Origin: Chloroflexota bacterium
Lineage (GTDB): Bacteria > Chloroflexota > UBA6077 > FW602-bin22 > CADDYW01
Length of the DNA stretch: 64,000 nucleotides
Reading direction: 5' to 3'
NCBI GenBank assembly: GCA_021324795.1
Contig: JAJPIK010000094.1
Coordinates: 1-64,000, forward strand
Within the stretch, counting starts at the first letter, position 1; each line of letters begins with the position of its first letter. The translations under genes were made by a program, and so were the position numbers. The notes beneath the pieces are model-generated. The model was not told the origin of the DNA and ran no database searches. It worked only from the letters and a program-made list of their open reading frames with translations. Positions 27,335-35,337 of the stretch are shown in pieces.

Positions 27335-28236
27335 TGACTATCACGTCGACGACTGCTCACCCGACCGCGCCGCCCGGCATCACCAACGCGCTCCTGGCTC
27401 GGAAGAGCTTTCGGCGCCACCTGCAGCTCACGCTCGCGACGATCATCATCGTGGTCGGAGCGGCCGGCGTGCTCGTTCCTTTCGCCTGGATGCTTTCGAC
27501 CTCGGTCAAGCCCGACGGCGAGGTCTTCTTGGTCCCGGTCCACTGGATTCCTCAACGCCTGCAACTGAGCAACTTTGCCACGGCGACGGCGACGATCCCG
27601 TTCTGGCGCTACGCCGCGAACAGCGTGTACATCACTGTGCTCGTCGTGATTGGCTCGGTCCTTTCGTCCTCACTCGTCGCCTTCGCCTTCGCCCGCCTGC
27701 GGGCCCGTGGCCGCGACATGCTCTTCATCATCTTGCTCAGCACCCTGATGCTGCCTGGTGAGGTCACCCTCGTCTCGACCTATCTGATCTTCAAGTATCT
27801 CGGCTGGCTCGATACGTTTAATCCGCTGATCGTGCCGCACTACTTTGGCAGCGCCTTCTACATCTTTCTGCTCCGCCAGTTCTACCTGACCCTGCCCCAC
27901 GAGCTAGACGACGCCGCGAAGATCGACGGCTGCGGCTACTTCGGGATCTACTCCCGGATCGTCCTGCCCTTGTCGAAGCCGGCCCTGGCCACGGTGGCGA
28001 TCTTTTCCTTCTTCAATAGCTGGAACGCCTTCCAGGGACCGCTGATCTACCTGAACACCATGGAAAAGTACACGATTCCGGTCGGCCTGAACTTCTTCAT
28101 CGACACCCAGAACGGCACGCCCTGGAACCAGTTGATGGCGGCCTCGGTCCTGGCCATGATCCCCTGTGTCGTCGTCTTCTTCTTCGCCCAGCGCACCTTC
28201 ATCCAAGGAGCAGTGCTAACCGGACTGAAGGGGTAA
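27334..28236 (+). CDS. CUT1 sugar ABC transporter permease (MalG/UgpE-like)
   Basis: 300 residues with about six helices. PFAWMLSTSVKPDGEVF near the N terminus and the EAA loop DDAAKIDGCGYFGIYSRIVLPLSKPAL are typical; it ends in TFIQGAVLTGLKG, the conserved MalG C terminus. Last gene of this transporter cluster. The sugar is unknown; no hydrolase or dehydratase is fused to the operon. Confidence 0.93.
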   Translation: MTITSTTAHPTAPPGITNALLARKSFRRHLQLTLATIIIVVGAAGVLVPFAWMLSTSVKPDGEVFLVPVHWIPQRLQLSNFATATATIPFWRYAANSVYITVLVVIGSVLSSSLVAFAFARLRARGRDMLFIILLSTLMLPGEVTLVSTYLIFKYLGWLDTFNPLIVPHYFGSAFYIFLLRQFYLTLPHELDDAAKIDGCGYFGIYSRIVLPLSKPALATVAIFSFFNSWNAFQGPLIYLNTMEKYTIPVGLNFFIDTQNGTPWNQLMAASVLAMIPCVVVFFFAQRTFIQGAVLTGLKG

Positions 28237-28303
28237 GTTTACCTCCGTGGTCTCATTGCTCCCGAACTCTCCCATCGTGATAAAATAGGAGAAGGAGGGA
28301 ACG

Positions 28304-28621
28304 ATGACCATCAGTTCATCTGTCCTCGAACGAGCAGGCATTCACCTGAGCCCGGAGGAGTTCGAGCAGCTCGTGCTCGCGGCCGTCCGTCAAGTCGCTC
28401 CGAGCCGCCTCGGAGAGCCCGGACGAGATCTGACCCCCGAACAGGTCGCGGCGTTGCGTCGGGGCGGAATTGATCCATTAGCAGCGGCCACTGTGAATAG
28501 GGGGACCGGAGGATCGCTGACGCGTGGGACGGCGATGTATGCCGCGTTGCTGGCGACGAGCCTGACGGTCCCGGAAGCCGCGCGACGACTAGGTGTGGAC
28601 GCGAGCCGAGTCCGAACCTGA
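28304..28621 (+). pseudogene. Truncated helix-turn-helix antitoxin-like protein
   Basis: 105 residues from ATG 28304 with AAGGAGGGA upstream. The N-terminal part (IHLSPEEFEQLVLAAVRQV, LTPEQVAALRRGGIDPLAA) and the HTH start LTVPEAARRLGVDASRVRT resemble antitoxin-type DNA-binding proteins common in Actinobacteria and Chloroflexota. Those continue after the recognition helix for about 60 residues, whereas this frame stops there, and no toxin gene follows. Loss of the 3' part is inferred; the short form may still be made. Confidence 0.5.
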
Positions 28622-28773
28622 TGACGGACGACAGTTTGCCCGTTTGTCTCCCGTTTGGCTGAGAGTATGCTACCCATTGGAACTGGTGATTGCCGCGGCC
28701 GAGGGACGCGGGCACATCTGAGGTCTCAACGAGTGGAAGGTTCCAATTGAGGAAGTGTAGAGAGGAGTGTCAA

Positions 28774-28875
28774 TCACCGTAAGAGCGTATCCCCCTCGGT
28801 ATAGCAACCTGGCAGGGCCGGCACCGAGACGGAGTATCCTCCCTCTTCAGGAGTAAGAACGACCGTATATTTCAC
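28774..28875 (-). pseudogene. HicB antitoxin remnant (N-terminal 33 residues)
   Basis: From GTG 28875, with GGAGG five bases upstream, the frame encodes the HicB start MKYTVVLTPEEGGYSVSVPA followed by LPGCYTEGDTL, then stops. Complete HicB antitoxins continue with a helix and a DNA-binding domain to about 70-110 residues. No hicA is adjacent. The intact ribosome site and the abrupt loss of similarity after GDTL point to a recent deletion. Confidence 0.65.
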
Positions 28876-29042
28876 CGTAGCCTCCTCAGGTCCTTGGGGA
28901 CCGCAGGCTCATTCTTGATTATCGGGATGCCTGGAAAGGTCACGTGCGAACATGAAAGACGGCGAGGAACGTATTCCTCGCCGTCAACAGAATTTGCTCT
29001 CGCTTGCGAAGCGTCGGATTCAGACCGAACGCCGAAACTCGG

Positions 29043-29216
29043 TCACTCGCTTGCTTTTTGGGTCTCTTCGGCCAGTTGTTTCATCGCCGTATTGAAAGAC
29101 GCGGACTCGGAATTATCGGTGATCTTCTTGACGAAATCAGGCGTCAGGCGCACCCGCTTGGGCGTGTCCTGTCTGACGAAGAGACCTGGGTGAATCTCCT
29201 TCCAGTCGATGCTCAT
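29043..29216 (-). CDS. Small hypothetical protein (57 residues)
   Basis: Starts MSIDWKEIHPGLFVRQDTPK and ends with a charged helix EETQKASE. Codon use is sensible and the composition is that of a soluble protein, so it is probably real, although the upstream GGTAGGGT is only a weak ribosome site. No family recognised. It lies upstream of the HicB remnant and downstream of the GAF-like membrane protein, in a stretch of lower GC and decayed accessory genes. Confidence 0.5.
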   Translation of the reverse strand: MSIDWKEIHPGLFVRQDTPKRVRLTPDFVKKITDNSESASFNTAMKQLAEETQKASE

Positions 29217-29256
29217 ACCCTACCTTACCCTTACCTAAACTCTATCTTACCGTAGC

Positions 29257-30018
29257 TTATGAGATCGCGATTCCACCGACAAGCAACAGATGTGCCAGTG
29301 CCTCCGCGACCTGCAGTGCCGCGTCTAGGAACTCAGCTTGGTCAAATCTGCTCTCCGACATATCGGCGTCACTATCGATGCTAAGAACACCTAGTATTAT
29401 ATCGCTATTTTGAGGGTGGAAGATTGGTGTACTTAGAATCGATTTCAGATGGTTGGTGATCCGAATCTGCATCGGCGACAATTTCCATCTCTCATGAAGA
29501 TCCGCCTCGGTGGCCCGCGACAGATCACCCATCGTCTGTCGACCATCTGCCCAAGCCTGATCCGTACAGCCTTGCCACCGCTCAAAAGATATCCCCAGGT
29601 CCGGTGCATCTCTCATGTTGGAATGGAATACAATAGCCAGGCGATTGCCCTGCGGCAGGAATACACAGGACCGGACGTTGATATCCGGCCTGGTCGCGGC
29701 GCGGCGAGCGATCTTCACGAACTGGTCTAAGAGGATCTGGATCGTCTCCTCGGCGTGGGCTCGCCGCTCTCGCGCCAACTCCGCGCGAAGCCTTCTCAAT
29801 TCCTCTTCCCGATAAAAGTGCGCTTGGCTAATCTGCCACGCCGAGGCCCCCATGGTCACGATCAAGCCGCCAACGATGAGAATGGCGATCAGAGCTGTAC
29901 TCACGTGTAACATGGGCAGGATGCTTCCGGCCGCCGCAGCGATAAGCCAAGAGACGCCTTGAAGGGCGAGCACAACGCGCTCTGACCGGTACAGGTCAGA
30001 GACGAACGGGATCTTCAA
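29257..30018 (-). CDS. Two-helix membrane protein with coiled coil and GAF-like domain
   Basis: 253 residues. Two hydrophobic segments (about 16-36 and 40-60), a charged coiled coil (FYREEELRRLRAELARERR, 69-87), then a soluble domain of about 150 residues whose end (TPIFHPQNSDIILGVLSIDSD) is typical of GAF domains. It looks like a sensor input module without any output domain such as histidine kinase or cyclase. The base composition is more AT-rich than its neighbours, suggesting transfer. Function unknown; the similarity is to GAF proteins found beside defence or signalling genes. Confidence 0.6.
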   Translation of the reverse strand: MKIPFVSDLYRSERVVLALQGVSWLIAAAAGSILPMLHVSTALIAILIVGGLIVTMGASAWQISQAHFYREEELRRLRAELARERRAHAEETIQILLDQFVKIARRAATRPDINVRSCVFLPQGNRLAIVFHSNMRDAPDLGISFERWQGCTDQAWADGRQTMGDLSRATEADLHERWKLSPMQIRITNHLKSILSTPIFHPQNSDIILGVLSIDSDADMSESRFDQAEFLDAALQVAEALAHLLLVGGIAIS

Positions 30019-30145
30019 GCCCCAACCAGCCTTCGCTCAACGAAAAACGTAGCGAGACTAGGATATACGTTCATACTTTCGAATACAAGCAAGGCGGGCA
30101 GGGACTTCTATACTTTTAACGCGTCGCCCAGCAACATCGCCGGGG

Positions 30146-30559
30146 TCACTCCTCCCCCTCGACGTCTCCGAACGTCTGCTGAACCGCCTCGGTCAGTCCG
30201 GGCAGCCCGGCTTGGACCGTCGGCCAGTCCGAATCAGGTGAGACAGTCGTCAGTTTTGCTGATCGTTCTCCCGACCTCTTTCTTTTTCCATTCACCGCTT
30301 CGCTCGGGGTGGCCACTGCCTCGACCGCGTACCGTCCATCCCGATTCCATGGCGCCAACCCCAGCCGGTCCCACGCTTTCAGGACCAGGCGGCGGGTGCG
30401 GTACTCGTCATACTCGCGCAACTCGCACTCTTTGAGCACGGGGAACGTTTCGCTGGGAAAATCGGGGCCGTAGACGTCGGCAGGATCGAGCACGTAGCGC
30501 AGCTCATCGCGGAACAGTCGGTAGAACGCGGCGTAGTAGTCATCAAGCCTAACAAGCAA
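30146..30559 (-). pseudogene. C-terminal remnant of an Eco57I-type (type IIG) restriction enzyme/methyltransferase
   Basis: 137 residues. LDDYYAAFYRLFRDELRYVLDP followed by DFPSETFPVLKECELREYDEYRTRRLVLKAWDRL matches the extreme C terminus of large single-chain restriction-modification proteins, where the phrase SETFxxLKxxExxxxGEYRTxRLVLEAWD is conserved. The methylase (NPPY) and nuclease parts, about 1000 residues, are absent, and a stop lies in frame just upstream. The tail after residue 85 is variable. Confidence 0.6.
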
Positions 30560-30623
30560 GATTTCGGTGGGTTAAGCGCAACTGGCTACCATCGCGTCAT
30601 GATTGGATCAGCGGCAGCCGGCC

Positions 30624-30914
30624 TCAGCTTGCTCGCGTGGTCAGGCGCACGGTCAAATCGGCGTCAAGCGCCTCGGCGAGCTGCTCCAACGTGCGCAGAC
30701 TCGGAGGCTGCCCTCCTGCCTCGAGACGGGTGATCATTGGCTACGTTGTTCCGACCCGCCGCGCGAGCTCCTCCTGACTCAGGCCCAGGGAGGTCCGCAG
30801 CCTTCGCACCTGGTCGGCGACTTCGATTGCCAAGGTAGCTTCGTTGTAGGCACGCTTCGCCTGAGGAGTTAGAGGTCACCGCTTTCTCACGTCGCTCCAA
30901 CTCGTGTGCACCAT
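30624..30914 (-). pseudogene. XRE/HigA-type antitoxin with two in-frame stop codons
   Basis: Read through, the 96 codons give MVHTSWSDVRKR-stop-PLTP...QVRRLRTSLGLSQEELARRVGTT-stop-PMITRLEAGG...LRTLEQLAEALDADLTVRL, a textbook XRE helix-turn-helix antitoxin. Stops are TGA at 30876-30878 and TAG at 30741-30743; the second replaces the usual Gln of the TTQPMI recognition helix (CAG to TAG). No SECIS-like or suppressor context is evident, so this is a dead gene. Its start overlaps the toxin remnant stop (TGATG). Confidence 0.8.
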
Positions 30915-31000
30915 CACTGGTTCTCCTGGTGTTGGTGCTCTCCCAGGCAAGTTTCCATTGCTTTCTCGGCCCGGCGGATATCACGCTCCTTGATGTCACC
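30914..31000 (-). pseudogene. C-terminal remnant of the partner HigB/RelE-type toxin
   Basis: About 28 codons, GDIKERDIRRAEKAMETCLG... to a TGA that overlaps the ATG of the XRE antitoxin by one base, the usual coupling of higBA pairs. The fragment fits the last helix of Gp49-like HigB toxins (TPRxDIxxAxxRM). The remainder has been replaced by the end of the histidine phosphatase gene. Confidence 0.45.
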
Positions 31001-31655
31001 CCGCGTCGTCCAGATGGCTCACGTCGTTGAAGCGGATCACCTCGGCGGGCTCGGCAGGGTGGTGGACGAGCAGCTCGCTGATCGAGCAGTTTTTCAGGCC
31101 GAAGTGGGGCCGGATGTCCATGGGCTTTTTCAGGAGATGCTGCAACGACCAGGCGATCGAGCCGGCGTGGCCGACGAGCGCGATTTCCGGCGTCGTGCCG
31201 AGATGCTCGTCAAGGATTTGGCGTATGGCCCGGCCGATCCGGTCGCGGAGGTCGAGGCCGGACTCTCCGCCGGGCCAGGCCACGGCGATGGCGTTATCTT
31301 CGGATGTGTATCGACGGGCAAAGTCGGGCCAGCGCTCCTCAACCTCAGCCCAGGTCAACCCCTCGGCTAGGCCGCAATTCATCTCCCGCAGGTCGTCCAA
31401 GGCCACGATTGGCGCGCCGGTCGTCTGACTGATCGGGAGGGCGGTGTCCCAGACGCGCGCGAGCGGTGAAGCGTAAATGACCTCGATTGGTCGATTCGCG
31501 AGGGCGAGGCCAGTGCGTCGGGCTTGCTCGCGCCCAACGTCGCTCAGCGGCAGGTCGGACTGGCCGGTGACGATCTGGCCGACGTTGCCAACCGACTCGG
31601 CGTGGCGAATGAGATAAATGCGAAGTGGCAGCGGAGCCTCTGCGGTTTTCGCCAA
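30996..31655 (-). CDS. Histidine phosphatase (phosphoglycerate-mutase-like) family protein
   Basis: 219 residues from the TTG at 31655, which follows the P450 stop with AAGGA nine bases before it; a longer form from ATG 31721 would overlap the P450 gene by 55 bases. Active-site motifs: YLIRHAES (phospho-accepting His), SPLARVWDTA (Arg), REMNCGLAEGLTW (Glu) and LVGHAGSI (second His). Such enzymes act on small phosphorylated metabolites; the substrate is unknown. It forms a unit with the P450 gene. Confidence 0.85.
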   Translation of the reverse strand: MAKTAEAPLPLRIYLIRHAESVGNVGQIVTGQSDLPLSDVGREQARRTGLALANRPIEVIYASPLARVWDTALPISQTTGAPIVALDDLREMNCGLAEGLTWAEVEERWPDFARRYTSEDNAIAVAWPGGESGLDLRDRIGRAIRQILDEHLGTTPEIALVGHAGSIAWSLQHLLKKPMDIRPHFGLKNCSISELLVHHPAEPAEVIRFNDVSHLDDAG

Positions 31656-31666
31656 GATCCAGTTCC

Positions 31667-32878
31667 TTACCAGGTCACCGACAGCGCGGTCAGGCCACGA
31701 AAGCTGATGTTGGGCTGCCATTCGACGGTATCGGTCGCCAGCTTCATATTCGGCATGCGCTCGAGCAGAGTAGTGAAGGCGATCTGCCCTTCCAGGCGGG
31801 CGAGCGGCGCACCCAAGCAGAAGTGGATGCCGGCGCCGAAGGCGAGGTGGCGATTGTTCTGCCGCTCGACGTCGAGCTGATTCGGCTCGGCGAAGCGCTC
31901 CGGATCCCGGTTGGCCGCGGCGATCCAGAAATTGACCAGGCTGCCCTTGGCGATCCGCTTGCCGCCAATCTCGACGTCCTCGGGCGCACCCCGCGACGTC
32001 ACCTGGACCGGGCTTTCGTAGCGCAGAAACTCCTCGACCGCCATTGGCATGAGTGAGAGGTCATTTTGCAAGCGGCGACGCTGGTCCGAATTCCGGAGCA
32101 GCGCGAGCAGACCGTTGCCGATCAAGTTCGTCGTCGTCTCGTGGCCGGCTCCGAGTAGCAGGACCGAGTTTGCCAGCAACTCCTCGACGCTCAGCCGATC
32201 CCCCTGCTCCTCGGCCGCCACCATCAGACTCAACAGGTCATCGCGCGGCTGCTCGCGCAGGCGGTCCGCAGTGATCCGGAAATAGTCGGCCGCCTCGATT
32301 CCAGTGGCCAGCGCCTGGCGATCGATCTCGGGATCGCGACGGTAGTTGCCGAGAAATGCTGCCAGGGCGCTCGACCAGTGCTTGAATTGCTCACGCTCTT
32401 CCGACGGCACCCCGAGCAATTCGCAGATGACAATCGCCGGCAGCGGATAGGCGAAGTCGCGGATCGCGTCCATCCGGTGGGTCGCGGCGACCTGGTCCAA
32501 TAGCTCGTTCACGATCGCGGCGATCCGGGGCCGCAGTCGCTCGACGACTCGCGGCGTAAACGCCTTGCTGACGAGGCTACGCAGTCGGGTGTGGTCCGGC
32601 GGGTCAGCGAATAGCATCTGGTTGACCAGAGCCTGCTCGAGCGGCTGAAGCTCTTTGCGGGTCTCCGTCGGAAGGCTACCCAGGAAAAGGCGAACACGAT
32701 TCGCCGACCAGCGCGGCTCGCGCAGCAGCGCGTCGATGTCGGCGTAACGGGTCAGGTGCCACCGTCCCAGCGCCGGGCTCCAGTGAACCGGATCCTCGCT
32801 CCGCATGCGTTCGAACGTCGGATAAGGATCCGCGAAAAAGGCCGGCGTCCCCAGCCGGAGGCCATAATCCTCGCTCAT
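31667..32878 (-). CDS. Cytochrome P450
   Basis: 403 residues from ATG 32878 (GGTGG upstream; the frame is open further 5'). Oxygen-binding I-helix AGHETT at 244-249, K-helix ExxR at 283-286 (EFLR) and heme loop FGAGIHFCLG at 347-356 with Cys354 as iron ligand. It is a soluble bacterial class resembling CYP107-type hydroxylases in the region DPPDHTRLR and FTPRVVERLRP. No ferredoxin or reductase gene is adjacent, so redox partners must be encoded elsewhere. Substrate unknown. Confidence 0.93.
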   Translation of the reverse strand: MSEDYGLRLGTPAFFADPYPTFERMRSEDPVHWSPALGRWHLTRYADIDALLREPRWSANRVRLFLGSLPTETRKELQPLEQALVNQMLFADPPDHTRLRSLVSKAFTPRVVERLRPRIAAIVNELLDQVAATHRMDAIRDFAYPLPAIVICELLGVPSEEREQFKHWSSALAAFLGNYRRDPEIDRQALATGIEAADYFRITADRLREQPRDDLLSLMVAAEEQGDRLSVEELLANSVLLLGAGHETTTNLIGNGLLALLRNSDQRRRLQNDLSLMPMAVEEFLRYESPVQVTSRGAPEDVEIGGKRIAKGSLVNFWIAAANRDPERFAEPNQLDVERQNNRHLAFGAGIHFCLGAPLARLEGQIAFTTLLERMPNMKLATDTVEWQPNISFRGLTALSVTW

Positions 32879-33038
32879 GTTCCACCTTATTTCCCCATCC
32901 ATGCGATGTCGCGCCGCGCCTCCCCAGCCAACCTGGAGGAGGTCGATCGCCATCTCGCTAACGCGGCGCGACGCCCGATATCACGGCGATGGCTCTATGG
33001 TACCGAGTGAAGACTTGGGTGGCAAGAAAAAGGAAGCG

Positions 33039-33380
33039 TTACCGCCAGTTGACCTCCGCTACCCGGCCGCCTACGACGGTCACCGCGCTGATTTGGCTGG
33101 GACCGGCGCTCCAGATGCGGTACTCCCCCGCTCGAAGCTCGGGATAGACCGCGGCGAAGACCGTCCGCCCATTAGCGCGGCGTGCGAGGACTGCTGCGTG
33201 GGTACGCTGGGCATCCTGGCCGCGCGGACTGACCTCGATCTCATGGCCGTGCAGTTCCGGTCCGGTGTAAAGCACCAATGCACCGATGTCTTCGCCAATG
33301 TCGAGCACGGCTGGTTCGGAGTGCGTACGCATCCAGTAGTCGCTGCTCTCGTAACGGTGATTTTCGTGACTGTTGCTCAT
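33039..33380 (-). CDS. Conserved hypothetical protein of an actinobacterial/Chloroflexota type
   Basis: 113 residues from ATG 33380 (GGAGG six bases upstream). Pattern: VLDIGEDIGALVLYTGPELHGHEIEVSP, then HAAVLARRANGRTVFAAVYPEL and VTVVGGRVAEVNW. It is a compact beta-rich domain with no catalytic signature; homologues that I recall are annotated only as hypothetical (sometimes wrongly as phospholipase). It lies downstream of the DUF4331 gene on the same strand. Confidence 0.7.
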   Translation of the reverse strand: MSNSHENHRYESSDYWMRTHSEPAVLDIGEDIGALVLYTGPELHGHEIEVSPRGQDAQRTHAAVLARRANGRTVFAAVYPELRAGEYRIWSAGPSQISAVTVVGGRVAEVNWR

Positions 33381-33443
33381 CACGCGCCTCCTTCCAGATC
33401 GCTGATTCATTGTCTGGGATGGTATGATCGCGCTGGCTGGCGC

Positions 33444-34826
33444 TTACGACGACGGAGTATCAAAGCCATCCTTCGGGGTCCCCAGATAGGGGAACTGGGC
33501 GAGATAACGGTCGAGGTTGGGATCAGGGGCGACCCCCTGGGTCAGCGCCGGAAGCGCGGTGTCGGGCGTGAACGACGGGTCGACAAGGGGGATGGTGGCG
33601 CCAGCCACCGCTCGCACTTCGATTGTCACCACGTCGTCGGAGACCCGCCGGCCATTCGGAAAGCCAGCGACATCCCCTCCCAGGATGCCGAGGATACTCG
33701 GACTGGACGACGGTGCGATCGCCATGTTCAGTCGCAGCAAGTCCGCGGGCGGCTTACCAGTGAAGTTCCCCGGGAAGCCCGGGACGATCCCGTTGGGAAT
33801 GCCGGTGAGCAGAATAGCCACCAGGTCGGCACGAGGCTTGGTATAGGCCGCCAGCTTGGGGAACACCCCTGGATACAACACCGGCAGGAGACGCGCCAGC
33901 TCCGGCTGCTGCACGTACTGGATAAAGCCCGCGTCTTCCTTCGGCGGAACTGAATTCCAGTGGTCTTTCCGGGCCATCGGCACGATCGCCTCATTAAAGA
34001 GGGGATTACCAAGCCGCGACACCTGGACCCACGGGCCGGTGCCCGTGTCATGATCGTCGTCGCGGACCCGGGCGCGTCGGCGATAGGCAGTGGTCCAGAC
34101 CCCGATCACCGACTTCGGGTTCGTGGGATCGGTGGGATTGGAGCCATCCGCGGTGAGCGTGGTTTTCGGAACCTGAATCGCGATCGAGTGAACGTTGAGA
34201 TTCTTGGTCGCATCGACGCCCATGGTGGCCGCCATCGGGATCAGATGAAAATTCTGGACCGGTCGCAGGGCGCCCAGATCGAAGATCGAGCCCAGATCGA
34301 CATAAAACCCCTCGCGACGCTGTCCGGCAAAGACTTTCGTGCCGTCGGGCAGACTATGAATGGCGGCCTGCGCCAGGGCGGCGTAATTGGGCGTCGAGCG
34401 CGGACCGATGTTGCACGGCGGGCAAGACAGGTGCGTGCCTAGGATCATCTCCTTGCCGTTGGCGATCCGGCTCACCGTGTAGAACTGTCGTCGGTTCCAG
34501 ATCTTGTTCTTATCGTCCTGGAAGACCGGCAAGGTGATCTGGCCGGTGTTGTAGAGAAAGGTGTCAGGGTTCAGCACCACGGTCTGGAAGCGAAAGTGGT
34601 ACATGATCTCGGCCTTGGCATCGCCATCGTTATCGACGTTGATCTCGTAGAGGACGTCGTCGCCGAACTCATAGAAGTTCGGGCCACCGGCTGGCCCTTC
34701 CAGCGGGACGTAGTTGGCGATGATCGTGACCGTGCTCGGAGAGTCCGGGTTGACGAACGCGTAAAGGTCGGTACTGTCGGCAACCGGATCTTTAGAGATC
34801 TCGGGAGCTTCACGATGGGATGACAT
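33444..34826 (-). CDS. DUF4331 domain-containing protein
   Basis: 460 residues opening with MSSHREAPEISKDPVADSTD, the diagnostic start of DUF4331; also DLYAFVNPDSPSTVTIIANY, FGDDVLYEINVDNDGDAK and YLAQFPYLGTP near the end. The fold is beta-rich and usually secreted, but no signal peptide is visible here. Function unknown in the family. It is preceded by a small Tat-signal protein gene with a four-base gap, and the pair is probably one operon with the conserved hypothetical downstream. Confidence 0.88.
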   Translation of the reverse strand: MSSHREAPEISKDPVADSTDLYAFVNPDSPSTVTIIANYVPLEGPAGGPNFYEFGDDVLYEINVDNDGDAKAEIMYHFRFQTVVLNPDTFLYNTGQITLPVFQDDKNKIWNRRQFYTVSRIANGKEMILGTHLSCPPCNIGPRSTPNYAALAQAAIHSLPDGTKVFAGQRREGFYVDLGSIFDLGALRPVQNFHLIPMAATMGVDATKNLNVHSIAIQVPKTTLTADGSNPTDPTNPKSVIGVWTTAYRRRARVRDDDHDTGTGPWVQVSRLGNPLFNEAIVPMARKDHWNSVPPKEDAGFIQYVQQPELARLLPVLYPGVFPKLAAYTKPRADLVAILLTGIPNGIVPGFPGNFTGKPPADLLRLNMAIAPSSSPSILGILGGDVAGFPNGRRVSDDVVTIEVRAVAGATIPLVDPSFTPDTALPALTQGVAPDPNLDRYLAQFPYLGTPKDGFDTPSS

Positions 34827-34830
34827 CTTT

Positions 34831-35100
34831 TCACCTCACTGCTTTCAATAGACGCGATACCAGCTCGTGATCCTGAAGAACGATCTCGCGCGTGCCGACG
34901 AACAGCGCGACCTCGCCCTTGGCCGGATCCCGAAGGTAGGCGACGAGCGGTCCAGCAAGCGGAGGGACGGCGGCGTCGGGGAAGGGGATCGCAGACAATC
35001 TAGACGCCCCGAGGACGACCGGCGCGGTGGCCAGGACGGCGACCGCCGCTGCACCAACCGTGGTTTGATGGAAAAACGAACGGCGAGTGACTGCGGACAT
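34831..35100 (-). CDS. Small Tat-exported protein of unknown function
   Basis: 89 residues: twin-arginine signal TRRSFFHQTTVGAAAVAVLA, then a short mature domain LAGPLVAYLRDPAKGEVALFVGTREIVLQDHELVSRLLKAV. Similar small exported proteins are commonly encoded beside DUF4331 genes, so the two may form a complex (inference). AGGAGAG lies upstream of the ATG. Confidence 0.7.
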   Translation of the reverse strand: MSAVTRRSFFHQTTVGAAAVAVLATAPVVLGASRLSAIPFPDAAVPPLAGPLVAYLRDPAKGEVALFVGTREIVLQDHELVSRLLKAVR

Positions 35101-35250
35101 TCTTCTCTCCTTACGCGCGAATGTGTCGGATTTCGCGACACCGTAAGGATCGCACTAGGCGCTGCTCACTCGCCATTCCAAATGCTAATCACTTTGTGTT
35201 CAATTTCTGATCAATCGAAAATTTTGAGGAAATGGATCGAGAAGATCTAA

Positions 35251-35280
35251 TTGACCGAAATGCATCGTATTTGGTACAGT
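35251..35280 (+). promoter_or_regulatory. Probable promoter of the second CUT1 sugar transporter
   Basis: TTGACC (35251-35256), an 18-base spacer, TACAGT (35275-35280), in an AT-rich stretch 57 bases before the start codon. Confidence 0.55.
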
Positions 35281-35337
35281 TTCCGTGTGGGCAATTTGGA
35301 TATAGTCGTCTAAACAAGTTGTTTGAGAGGTGACCCA

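Noticed and set aside
30624-30914. Possibility that the TGA in the XRE antitoxin is selenocysteine
   Set aside because: A second stop (TAG) follows, the position is not a redox Cys in the family and no SECIS-like hairpin stands out; a pseudogene explains it.
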